Source: CAZSGN01 sp964606415
Lineage (GTDB): Bacteria; Bacteroidota; Bacteroidia; Bacteroidales; JBBRXJ01
Length of the DNA stretch: 37,738 nt
NCBI GenBank assembly: GCA_964606415.1
Contig: CAZSGN010000002.1
Coordinates: 1 to 37,738 of the forward strand
Direction of reading: 5' to 3'
Notes under the pieces: generated by a model
What the model was told of the DNA's origin: nothing
Databases searched by the model: none
Seen by the model: only the letters and a program-made list of their open reading frames with translations
Shown: piece by piece, positions 1-7,343 of the stretch
How positions within the stretch are numbered: the first letter of the stretch is position 1
Layout: each line of letters starts with the position of its first letter
Program-made: the position numbers and the translations under genes

Positions 1-96
1 AAAAGTACGAAATTTTCATTTAACTTCATCACTATCCTATGAAATGCCTGCGGATATTGGGTTTGATGCCTTGTGAAGCCTTGTTGATTTCATTTT

Positions 97-1212
97 CTAT
101 GATTCCAATATTCTGATCAAATCATCATTTATATAAAATACTTCTTTTCCGCTTTTTTTAGGTCTGAGAATTTTATGTTTTTCTAATTCATCAAAATATT
201 TTGTTAATGTGGTCCTTGATGACTTATCCAAAATTCCTCCTAATACATTTTGTTTGATATATGGTTGACTGAATAATATTTCATTCACCTCTTTACTATA
301 CCATTTTATTCGTTCTTTTGCATAATCCAATGTGCTCTCCATTTGTTCAAGTATCTCATTTATCAATGTATTTGTTAATAATGATGTTTTTTCAATCGCA
401 TCCAACATGAAAGTGATCCATTCTTTCCATGAGTTTCTTTGGGTTACTGTTGCCAATTTAAAATAATAATCATCTTTGTTGAGAATAATATATTTTGATA
501 AATAGAGGATAGGATAAGAGAGGAGTCCTTTATTTATCAAGTACAAGATATTTAAAATTCTTCCAGTCCTTCCGTTTCCGTCTTGAAATGGATGTATCGC
601 TTCAAATTGATAGTGCCCAACACACATTTTAAGTAATGGGTCAATTGGATATTTTTCATCGTTGTTTAGAAATTCGAGTAAATTTTCAATGAGTTCTTCA
701 ATTTTCTGTTCTCCTCTTGGAGGTGTATATACGATTCCCCCTGATTTAAATTCACTACTTCCTTTTCGGATTACAACTTTTGCTTGAGGAGATCGAAATT
801 CTTGTGTAGTTTCTTTAATTTGATTAAATATAGTTATAATGAGTTTTTTCTCAATCTTTTGCGAGTCTTTTAATTTGCTGAATCCACTCCAAAGTGCTTC
901 CCGGTATTTCAATACTTCTTTTGTGGCTGCATCTATTTTTCCTTCATAATTCTTTTCAGATATTGCTTTGTATAGTTCATCTTCAGTTGTGAATATGTTT
1001 TCGATTTCGGTAGAAGATTTAGCTTCCTGAAGAGCAATTGTATTTATAAGCATGAATGGATTCGGTAATCTATTAATGTTTCCATTCACATTAGCGAGAG
1101 CTCTAGATGCTATTACAAGTTTTTTAAGGATATCTTTATCTTCAAAAACATCATTTCTCGCGGTTAATAAAGGCAAGTCATTATATGGAATATTTCTGTC
1201 AAAATTATTCAT
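97..1212 (-). CDS. Fic family AMP-transferase with C-terminal winged helix
   Basis: Predicted Fic enzyme, which transfers AMP (or another nucleotide moiety) from a nucleotide to a protein hydroxyl; the target is unknown. The active-site motif HPFQDGNGRTGR is intact near residue 211. An N-terminal stretch near residues 66-72, SSTEIEN, fits the (S/T)xxxE(G/N) inhibitory helix motif of autoinhibited Fic proteins, so the enzyme is probably kept off until relieved. The C-terminal ~70 residues look like a winged-helix DNA-binding region (RTTLTKYFDELEKHKIL). I start at the ATG at 1212; a TTG two codons upstream is possible. No antitoxin gene sits next to it, consistent with a built-in inhibitor. The upstream region carries repeated near-palindromes that could be an autoregulatory operator. 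The family is certain from the motif; the function is general only. Confidence 0.93.
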   Translation of the reverse strand: MNNFDRNIPYNDLPLLTARNDVFEDKDILKKLVIASRALANVNGNINRLPNPFMLINTIALQEAKSSTEIENIFTTEDELYKAISEKNYEGKIDAATKEVLKYREALWSGFSKLKDSQKIEKKLIITIFNQIKETTQEFRSPQAKVVIRKGSSEFKSGGIVYTPPRGEQKIEELIENLLEFLNNDEKYPIDPLLKMCVGHYQFEAIHPFQDGNGRTGRILNILYLINKGLLSYPILYLSKYIILNKDDYYFKLATVTQRNSWKEWITFMLDAIEKTSLLTNTLINEILEQMESTLDYAKERIKWYSKEVNEILFSQPYIKQNVLGGILDKSSRTTLTKYFDELEKHKILRPKKSGKEVFYINDDLIRILES

Positions 1213-1216
1213 ACAC

Positions 1217-1320
1217 AAATATGTTCATTTTTAGTTAAAATCTGAACGGAAGGTGAGAAAATGTTCATTTTATGAGTATTAAAAATATATACGTTCATTT
1301 TTAAGGCAAAAATGTACATG
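1217..1320 (-). promoter_or_regulatory. Operator-like array of repeated TGTTCATTTT boxes upstream of the Fic gene
   Basis: Three copies of TGTTCATTTT or CGTTCATTTT start near 1222, 1262 and 1292, and a fourth variant (AAAATGTACATG) lies near 1309. The best copy, AAAATGTTCATTTT at 1258-1271, is an AAAATG/CATTTT inverted repeat with a two-base centre. The array sits directly upstream of the Fic start, and the first copy lies within about 10 bases of the ATG. The Fic protein has a winged-helix C-terminus, so autoregulation is a reasonable inference. The repeats are seen; the binding protein is not known. Confidence 0.5.
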
Positions 1321-1462
1321 TTTTTGTTTTGTGTTCATAATTATTGACAACTTATTTTTGTATATCTATCTTAAATTTTTGGCTTGAGGGTTACTTCAAT
1401 AAGGCTTAACATGATATATTCTATAACTTTTAATCTGTCAAAGTAGAATGAATGTTTACTAA

Positions 1463-1539
1463 AACCCAAAATGAGCGATTCCGCTCAATCGATTAAGTAA
1501 ATTAAGCATTTCACTTCGTTTAAATCGCTCAACTTAGGT
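1463..1539 (+). repeat. MITE/REP-like element, copy A (internally deleted)
   Basis: Short copy (about 77 bases) of the element seen in full at 24321-24467. It begins AACCCAAAATGAGCG, has the GAGCG-ATTC-CGCTC hairpin, and ends AAATCGCTCAACTTAGGT. The middle ~70 bases of the full form are missing, and the join falls between two TTTCAC words that flank the missing part in the full copy. It lies 87 bases beyond the argS stop codon, in the 414-base spacer 1213-1626. I see nothing coding in the rest of that spacer. Confidence 0.8.
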
Positions 1540-1626
1540 AAAAAATAATGCGGGATTTCAATGAAGGTTAAATGAATCGAAATCAAAGTAAAAAGTTTGG
1601 CTTTAAAACAAAGGATCACGCAAATA

Positions 1627-3420
1627 TTACATTCGCTCTGGCACTTCTATTCCCAGTAGAGCCATTGCCGATGCAATAACCCGGCCAACCATAGCCGACA
1701 AGGCTAGTCGAAAGGAAATCAGTGCCGTATTGTCATTTTTCAAAATAGGTGTCTCCTGATAAAATTGATTATATTGCTTAACCAGGTCATAAGCATAATT
1801 AGCAACAATCCCCGGATTAAAACCTTCTGCTGACTCACTTACAGCAGCCGGAAAGTCATAAAGAATTTTAATCAATTCTTTTTCTGCCGGCTCAAGATTC
1901 CCGTCATAATTAATTGTTTCTGCTGGTTTAAAACCTTTTTTTTCCGCTTTACGCATTACACTATTGATCCTCGCATATGCATACTGAATAAAAGGCCCGG
2001 TATTTCCGTTAAAATCAATAGATTCAGCAGGATTAAAAGTCATATTCTTTTTAGGATCTACTTTAAGAATATAATATTTAAGAGCCCCCAGCCCAATAAT
2101 CCTATAAATATTATTTTTCTCTTCTACCCCATATCCCTCAAGCTTCCCCAGTTCTTTTGACATTTCTTCAGCAGTACCAATCATTTCTTCAATAAGATCA
2201 TCAGCATCCACAACAGTTCCTTCGCGGGATTTCATTTTCCCTTCGGGAAGTTCCACCATACCATACGACAAATGATAAATATGTTTACCCCAATCGAATC
2301 CCATTTTATTGAGAAGAACAGAAAGCACCTGGAAATGATAATTTTGCTCATTACCTACCACATAAATCATATCATCAGCATTATAATCCTCATGCCGAAG
2401 TATCGCCGTTCCAATATCCTGTGTCATATAAACCGATGTCCCATCGGAACGAAGTAACAACTTTCTGTCAAGTCCTTCATCTTCGAGATTAGCCCAGACA
2501 GAACCATCCTCGTGTTGTTCAAGAATACCATTATTTAATGCATCAAGAACGATGGATTTTCCCAGAAGATAAGTTTCAGATTCATAATAAATCTTATCAA
2601 AATCTACCCCAAGCGCTTTGTAAGTCTGGTCAAAACCATCATAAACCCACTGGTTCATCATTTTCCACAACTCATTCACTTTTTCATCTCCAGCCTCCCA
2701 CTTTCTCAACATTTCCTGTGCTTCTTTCAGGACAGGAGCTTGTTTAGCAGCCTGGTCTTTATCTACCCCTTCTTCAATCAGTTTTTTCACCTCCTTTTTA
2801 TATTCCTGATCAAAACGAACATAATAATCGCCAACCAGATGATCTCCTTTTTCCCCGGCAGAATCGGGAGTCTGGTCATTACCCCACTTTTCCCAGGCCA
2901 ACATAGACTTACAAATATGTATACCACGGTCATTGACAAGATTGACTTTATAAACATTATTACCAGCAGCTTCTAAAATATTAGAAATGGCATAACCTAA
3001 TAAATTATTCCGGATATGCCCCAGATGGAGAGGTTTATTGGTATTAGGAGATGAATATTCCACCACGATGGTCCTTTCAGCCTGCTCGCTACGAATACCG
3101 TAATCATCAATCTTTTTCATGCCCTGCAACTGATTAATCCAGAAAGCACCATCAAAAATAAGATTAAGAAAGCCCTGAACAACATTGTAATGTTCTATAT
3201 AACGCAGGCGATCAACTAAATATGCACCAAGCAGCTCGGCGGTCTCTACGGGAGATTTTTTTGCAATTTTTAAAAGGGGAAAAACAACAATCGTTCTATC
3301 GCCTTCAAAATCCTTTCTGGTTTTCTGGATCTGAATTAATTTCTCATCTGGCTCCTGGCCAAACAGCTCCAGACACCCTTCACGAACACTTTTAGACAAA
3401 AGAGACTCAATATTTTCCAT
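1627..3420 (-). CDS. argS: Arginyl-tRNA synthetase
   Basis: Class I aminoacyl-tRNA synthetase that charges tRNA-Arg with arginine in the cytoplasm. The HIGH-type motif reads HLGHIRNN near residue 130 and the KMSKS-type motif reads GKMKSREGT near residue 394, both as usual for ArgRS. The C-terminal ~150 residues form the anticodon-binding helical domain (GPFIQYAYARINSVMRK and beyond). The length of 597 residues is normal. The open frame continues 31 codons upstream with a hydrophobic stretch unlike any ArgRS; the ATG at 3420 (MENIESLLSKSV) is the sensible start and fits the family N-terminus. It is transcribed alone, with a two-copy repeat about 150 bases upstream of the start. Confidence 0.98.
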   Translation of the reverse strand: MENIESLLSKSVREGCLELFGQEPDEKLIQIQKTRKDFEGDRTIVVFPLLKIAKKSPVETAELLGAYLVDRLRYIEHYNVVQGFLNLIFDGAFWINQLQGMKKIDDYGIRSEQAERTIVVEYSSPNTNKPLHLGHIRNNLLGYAISNILEAAGNNVYKVNLVNDRGIHICKSMLAWEKWGNDQTPDSAGEKGDHLVGDYYVRFDQEYKKEVKKLIEEGVDKDQAAKQAPVLKEAQEMLRKWEAGDEKVNELWKMMNQWVYDGFDQTYKALGVDFDKIYYESETYLLGKSIVLDALNNGILEQHEDGSVWANLEDEGLDRKLLLRSDGTSVYMTQDIGTAILRHEDYNADDMIYVVGNEQNYHFQVLSVLLNKMGFDWGKHIYHLSYGMVELPEGKMKSREGTVVDADDLIEEMIGTAEEMSKELGKLEGYGVEEKNNIYRIIGLGALKYYILKVDPKKNMTFNPAESIDFNGNTGPFIQYAYARINSVMRKAEKKGFKPAETINYDGNLEPAEKELIKILYDFPAAVSESAEGFNPGIVANYAYDLVKQYNQFYQETPILKNDNTALISFRLALSAMVGRVIASAMALLGIEVPERM

Positions 3421-3567
3421 AACGTAGCATTTTAGGGGAGCCAAAATTAGTAAAAAGCAAGCAGTAAAAAATATAAGTGGCAACCAAAAATCATCGGGAA
3501 ACTTCCAAAACATTTTAATCTTTCACAACTATTAATAACAATCGTTTGGAAATAACTCATAAAAAAC

Positions 3568-3668
3568 TAATTATCAACATTACACATATTATGAGTGTAT
3601 GCTAAATTATTGATTTAGTGATATTTAAATATTCAATCTTATAAAAAATACACCTAAACTTACTTTGA
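3568..3668 (-). repeat. Two-copy ~100-base repeat, copy 1 (upstream of argS)
   Basis: This segment aligns almost without gaps to 18770-18870. The shared words GCTAAATTATTGATTT and TATTTAAATATTC are identical, and overall identity is roughly 70% by eye. Beside the conserved part lies a short hairpin, TACAC/GTGTA here and TGTGC/GCACA in the other copy, so pairing is kept although the bases differ. Both copies lie upstream of a minus-strand gene (argS here, the acyl-CoA synthetase there). The rest of the 366-base spacer 3421-3786 is AT-rich with no gene I can support. Confidence 0.65.
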
Positions 3669-3786
3669 CCAATTAAATGACCTAATTAAACCCTCTTAAT
3701 AAATAAAGAAGCAAAAAATCCCTGAATGCCGAAGTCATTCCTGTTACGATTTCAAGTATCATGACAAACATAATAAGGATAAAAAC

Positions 3787-4839
3787 TTAATCCGCAGCTG
3801 TCCCATTAAAATAGATCATCGCTTTCATGACCCCATCCTGATAACCCTCTACCAGATCAAATGCCTCTTTAGACTGTTCAAAAGAAAAGCGATGAGTCAG
3901 CATATCATCAACCTTGATCATTCTGTTATCAATCATATCAAGGACAGGTTGCACGCAATCCACCTGCCGTCTTACATTAATAATACTTATTTCTTTTCGC
4001 CTGATCTTTTCCGGACTAAAACAAATTTGATCAGCCTCGGGTATTCCGATAAGCATAAGCACCCCACCCGGCTTCAATAAATCAATAGCCTGATCAATGG
4101 CCTCTTGCTGTCCACAGCATTCAAAAACCACATCCAACTCAAGGGGTTCCTTTTCATGTATATCAGTAACTACATCCTGCTTATCAGGATTACCAGTCCA
4201 GTCCGCACCGGCGGCGGAAGCCATTTCCAGGCGCTCCTCAATTTTATCAGTCACATATAATTTATCAGGCGTACATGTCTGAGCCGCTTTAAGGACACTC
4301 ATGCCAATAGGACCAAAACCAAGAATACCTATTTTCTTATTCCCCAGTATCCCCGCTTGCCTAATTGCATACAAGCCAATTGACAATGGCTCAGACAGTG
4401 CACCCTGCTCAATGGATGTATCCCTTTTAAGCACAAGTAAACTGGCTTCCGGCATAACAATATATTCTTTCAGTGATCCCTCTGCCTGCCCAGGACAACC
4501 GAGGAATTTGAGATTACGACAGGTATGATTTCTGCCGGCACGGCATTGATCGCACTCCCCACACCATATTGCCGGATCAACAGCAACGCGATCTCCCGGC
4601 TTCACCAATTGAGTGCCAGGCCCGACATCTTCAACAACTCCGGCACATTCATGGCCTACAACAAAAGGATAATCAACCACCTGGCTTCCTATCCGTCCCG
4701 TTTTATAATAATGAATATCAGATCCACACACACCAACCACTTCTATCCTGATCATAACATCTGTATCATTAATAATATCCGGCTTAGGCACATCCCTCAT
4801 CTCCATCTGGTGAATACCAGTTAATATCATTGCTTTCAT
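3787..4839 (-). CDS. Zinc-dependent polyol/alcohol dehydrogenase (MDR family)
   Basis: Medium-chain dehydrogenase most like the sorbitol/xylitol (L-iditol 2-) dehydrogenase branch; it would oxidise a polyol or secondary alcohol with NAD in the cytoplasm. Catalytic zinc ligands are visible as C38 (GVCGSD) and H63-E64 (GHE). The structural zinc lobe has four cysteines at 93, 96, 99 and 107. The Rossmann motif GFGPIG is at 174-179, and D198 at the end of the next strand favours NAD over NADP. The length (350) is typical. Substrate cannot be fixed from sequence. The start codon borders a heptamer tandem array (4854-5095), which on the coding strand reads as repeated AAGGAAC and so places many Shine-Dalgarno-like cores 25 or more bases upstream of the ATG. 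Confidence 0.9.
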   Translation of the reverse strand: MKAMILTGIHQMEMRDVPKPDIINDTDVMIRIEVVGVCGSDIHYYKTGRIGSQVVDYPFVVGHECAGVVEDVGPGTQLVKPGDRVAVDPAIWCGECDQCRAGRNHTCRNLKFLGCPGQAEGSLKEYIVMPEASLLVLKRDTSIEQGALSEPLSIGLYAIRQAGILGNKKIGILGFGPIGMSVLKAAQTCTPDKLYVTDKIEERLEMASAAGADWTGNPDKQDVVTDIHEKEPLELDVVFECCGQQEAIDQAIDLLKPGGVLMLIGIPEADQICFSPEKIRRKEISIINVRRQVDCVQPVLDMIDNRMIKVDDMLTHRFSFEQSKEAFDLVEGYQDGVMKAMIYFNGTAAD

Positions 4840-4853
4840 ATGTTCGATATTTT

Positions 4854-5095
4854 TTGTTCGTTGTTCCTTGTTCCTTGTTCCTTGTTCCTTGTTCCTTGTT
4901 CCTTGTTTTTTGCCTGTCCGTCTACTGACGGATTCTTTGTTCCTTGTTCCTTGCCTGTCCGTCTACTGACGGATTCTTTGTTCCTTGTTCCTTGTTCGTT
5001 GTTCCTTGTTCCTTGCCTGTCCGTCCACTGACGGATTCTTTGCCTGTCCGTCCACTGACGGATTTGTTGTTTGTTTGTCTACTGGAAGATCCTTT
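4854..5095. repeat. TTGTTCC heptamer tandem array with embedded CCGTC/GACGG hairpin units
   Basis: Six perfect tandem TTGTTCC units run from 4861 to 4902, preceded by a TTGTTCG variant. Further heptamer blocks alternate with a ~29-base unit containing GTCCGTCTACTGACGGA (hairpin CCGTC-NACT-GACGG). This unit occurs at about 4911, 4952, 5014 and 5041, the last two with CACT in the loop, and a decayed fifth copy lies near 5075. The array fills the divergent spacer (4840-5280) between the dehydrogenase and SIS genes. Slipped-strand copy-number change is expected of such repeats; an effect on expression is inference. Confidence 0.9.
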
Positions 5096-5280
5096 GCTTT
5101 AGCTGCTATGACGAGGTATTAAGTCAATTATTTAAGTATATATTAAACGCTATAAAATGAAAACTTCATAGAAAAAAATAGTTTATATGAATATCATTTA
5201 AAGAATCATTATAACTTTACAATTAACAAAGTTAACCATTTTAGAGGCACGACAAACATCAAGCCATAAAACATCCACCA

Positions 5281-5901
5281 ATGAAACCCGACGAGATCAG
5301 AAAACTCATTCAGTATGAAGCCACAGCCATAGAAAACATCCCGGCTTCCGAAACATTTTCCGAAGCCATTGATTTGATCCATGAACAAGTACATCAAAAA
5401 CAAGGCAAACTCATTGCAAGCGGCATGGGAAAGGCAGGACAAATTGCAAATAATATTGCTACCACCTTCAGTTCAACAGGCACACCAGCCATATACATTC
5501 ATCCCAGTGATGCTCAGCATGGCGATCTGGGTGTCATTGCGCCGCAAGACATTTTACTGCTCATTTCCAATTCCGGAAAAACAAGAGAGATTCTTGAATT
5601 AATCGACTTAACAGAAAATCTTCACCCGGGCCTTCCACTTATTGTAATAACAGGAAACCAGAAAAGCGAATTAGCAGAACTTGCTGATGTTTGTATCTAT
5701 ACCGGTGCACCAAAAGAATTATGCCCGTTGGGTCTCACCCCAACAATATCCACCACCGCCATGACTGTTATAGGTGATGTTTTAGTGGTCATGATGATGA
5801 AAAGAATTAATTTTACAGCAGAAGGATACGCCAGGCGACATCATGGCGGATACCTCGGCGATCTATCACGAAGAAAAAACAATCAAAACAGATCAACATG
5901 A
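5281..5901 (+). CDS. SIS-domain sugar-phosphate isomerase, arabinose-5-phosphate isomerase (KdsD/GutQ) type, without CBS domains
   Basis: Single SIS domain of 206 residues, probably interconverting D-ribulose 5-phosphate and D-arabinose 5-phosphate for Kdo synthesis (LPS core). Visible are GMGKAG (48-53), the SDAQHGDLG loop with H80, SNSGKT (96-101), and a C-terminal HHGGYLG (187-193), all as in KdsD. The usual tandem CBS domains (full family length about 320) are absent; single-domain forms are known in Bacteroidota. Its stop overlaps the start of the following hydrolase by four bases (ATGA), so the two are translationally coupled. The repeat array lies upstream. Other sugar-phosphate SIS isomerases cannot be excluded. 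Confidence 0.85.
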   Translation: MKPDEIRKLIQYEATAIENIPASETFSEAIDLIHEQVHQKQGKLIASGMGKAGQIANNIATTFSSTGTPAIYIHPSDAQHGDLGVIAPQDILLLISNSGKTREILELIDLTENLHPGLPLIVITGNQKSELAELADVCIYTGAPKELCPLGLTPTISTTAMTVIGDVLVVMMMKRINFTAEGYARRHHGGYLGDLSRRKNNQNRST

Positions 5902-6440
5902 GAATAGAGAGCACGCGAACAACAGGATTAATTATTGACATACAGGAAAAACTTTTTCCTGTCATGCATGACAAAGAAAACCTCCGGATCCAGAATGAAA
6001 AACTAATCAAGGGCCTCCAGGAACTAAGTATAAACATTGAGGTTACCCAGCAGTACCCGAAAGGATTAGGGCCAATAATTACACCATTAAGGGAAATGAT
6101 CCAGGATTTTACCCCTTATGACAAAATTTCCTTTAGTTGTTGCGATGATCCGGATTTTTTCAATCAACTTGAATCCACAGAAAAAAAAAATATATTAGTT
6201 GCCGGAATAGAAACACACGTGTGCATTTTACAAACCACGCTTGACTTATTGGAAAAGGGTTACCAGCCTGTTATCATTGAAGACTGCGTTTCATCAAGAC
6301 ACCTGCCGGATAAAGAAATAGCTATTGCACGCATGAGACAAGAAGGAGCTATTATCAGCAGCCTTGAATCCATCTTATTTGAGCTCTGCAGATATGCCGG
6401 AACAGAAGAATTTAAAGCTATTTCCAGGTTGATCAAATGA
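5898..6440 (+). CDS. Isochorismatase-family (cysteine) hydrolase
   Basis: Small cytosolic hydrolase of the isochorismatase fold (180 residues). The expected catalytic triad is visible: D14 (LIIDIQEKL), K76 (PYDKISFSC) and C109 in GIETHVC, with the cis-peptide loop just before the cysteine. Family members hydrolyse isochorismate, nicotinamide or other amides; which substrate is used here is unknown. It overlaps the SIS gene by four bases, so they form a two-gene operon. No menaquinone, siderophore or NAD-salvage gene lies beside it, so neither isochorismate nor nicotinamide is supported by context. Confidence 0.88.
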   Translation: MRIESTRTTGLIIDIQEKLFPVMHDKENLRIQNEKLIKGLQELSINIEVTQQYPKGLGPIITPLREMIQDFTPYDKISFSCCDDPDFFNQLESTEKKNILVAGIETHVCILQTTLDLLEKGYQPVIIEDCVSSRHLPDKEIAIARMRQEGAIISSLESILFELCRYAGTEEFKAISRLIK

Positions 6441-6494
6441 AACCCTCACCATAAGGCTTATAAAATGGGAAATAATTGATTTAAGACAAAAGGG

Positions 6495-6625
6495 CATGAA
6501 CCGAATCCCCTTTAGGGGTGAGCTCAGCGAAGCTAATATAAACAGTGGTATTAAAAAAGTGAGGATTCGCCGGAGGGCGTGTGTTTGTCTTGTGAGTGCC
6601 CGGCAACAGACATCACGTTCGCCCA
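6495..6625. other. GC-richer, foldable island in a 343-base spacer
   Basis: The spacer 6441-6783 lacks a convincing gene but holds a stretch clearly richer in G+C than its flanks. Nested pairings are visible: GGGCG at 6575-6579 with CGCCC at 6620-6624, and TGTCT at 6586-6590 with AGACA at 6608-6612. A CCCC-TTTA-GGGG hairpin lies near 6509-6520. A 72-codon frame crosses it but has no recognisable composition or motif. It could be a small RNA or the remnant of a repeat; neither is shown. Confidence 0.35.
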
Positions 6626-6691
6626 AAAAAATGGACCTGTATTTAATAAATTACAAACGATTGGATAAATTATATTCGTGTAAAGAAACAA

Positions 6692-6699
6692 TATATTTG
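6692..6699 (+). promoter_or_regulatory. Bacteroidota -7 box (TATATTTG) for the first DUF1573 gene
   Basis: TATATTTGC matches the TAnnTTTG -7 consensus and is the same word as in the tRNA-Asn promoter of this window. It lies about 85 bases before the DUF1573 start. No good -33 TTTG is found at the usual spacing, so the call is moderate. Confidence 0.4.
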
Positions 6700-6783
6700 C
6701 TTTCTATATACTAATTACAAATAACAAAATCCAGGTTTATTCGTTTAATCATAAAAATAAGAACCTTAAATGATCATAAGAAA

Positions 6784-7206
6784 ATGAAAACAACCACGAA
6801 TCTTTCTTTATTAGTGTTTTTTGCATTAATGAATTTTGGTTTGATTAATGCTCAGGATGGTGCCAACATACACTTCCCTGAAGAAAAGCATGATTTCGGG
6901 ACCATTAAAGAAGTTGATGGTCCAGTATCTTATCATTTCGAATTCATTAACAAGGGAAAAGCTCCTCTTATCATCAAAGACGTAGATGCTACATGCGGAT
7001 GCACAACACCTGAATGGACCAAAAAACCAGTAATGCCAGGTCAAAAAGGGAGTATTAAAGCTATTTATGACCCCAAAGACAGACCGGGAACCTTTGAAAA
7101 AACAATTACAGTAAGCTCTAATGCTCAAAATAAAAACAAATATATATTAAAGATCAGCGGGGAAGTTGAACCTAAAGGATTACCCAAAATGAAACCACAA
7201 AAATAA
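6784..7206 (+). CDS. Secreted DUF1573 protein (single domain)
   Basis: Exported protein of 140 residues with a clear signal peptide (cleavage expected after INA, near residue 23). One DUF1573 Ig-like domain follows, with the conserved HDFG near 36-39 and the CGC motif at 71-73 (DATCGCTTPEW). The family is very common in Bacteroidota envelopes and has no settled function. It shows strong similarity to the first domain of the next gene (shared WTKKPV, YDPK and RPG words), so the two arose by duplication. They are separated by 137 bases. Confidence 0.9.
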   Translation: MKTTTNLSLLVFFALMNFGLINAQDGANIHFPEEKHDFGTIKEVDGPVSYHFEFINKGKAPLIIKDVDATCGCTTPEWTKKPVMPGQKGSIKAIYDPKDRPGTFEKTITVSSNAQNKNKYILKISGEVEPKGLPKMKPQK

Positions 7207-7343
7207 ATAGAGTTTGTCTATAAAGTCCAATTTACGAGAAAGAATAAGCCTTTCAAACGTAACATTTCAAACAAGCATATGTTTGATCGCATCATTTCTT
7301 TACTTTATAAACAGATTTTAAATAAAATAACCAGGATAGGATT

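Noticed and set aside
3421..3513. N-terminal extension of argS
   Set aside because: The 31 extra codons are hydrophobic and absent from the family; the ATG at 3420 fits ArgRS.
4840..5031. 63-codon frame with repeated VPCSLF words
   Set aside because: It is only the translation of the heptamer array; repeats, not coding selection, keep it open.
4854..5095. Possible CRISPR array
   Set aside because: Repeats are tandem heptamers and hairpin units without unique spacers of constant length, and no cas genes are present.
6496..6714. 72-codon frame in the 6441-6783 spacer
   Set aside because: Mixed basic composition, no motif, and a competing frame on the other strand; better explained by a structured or repeat segment.
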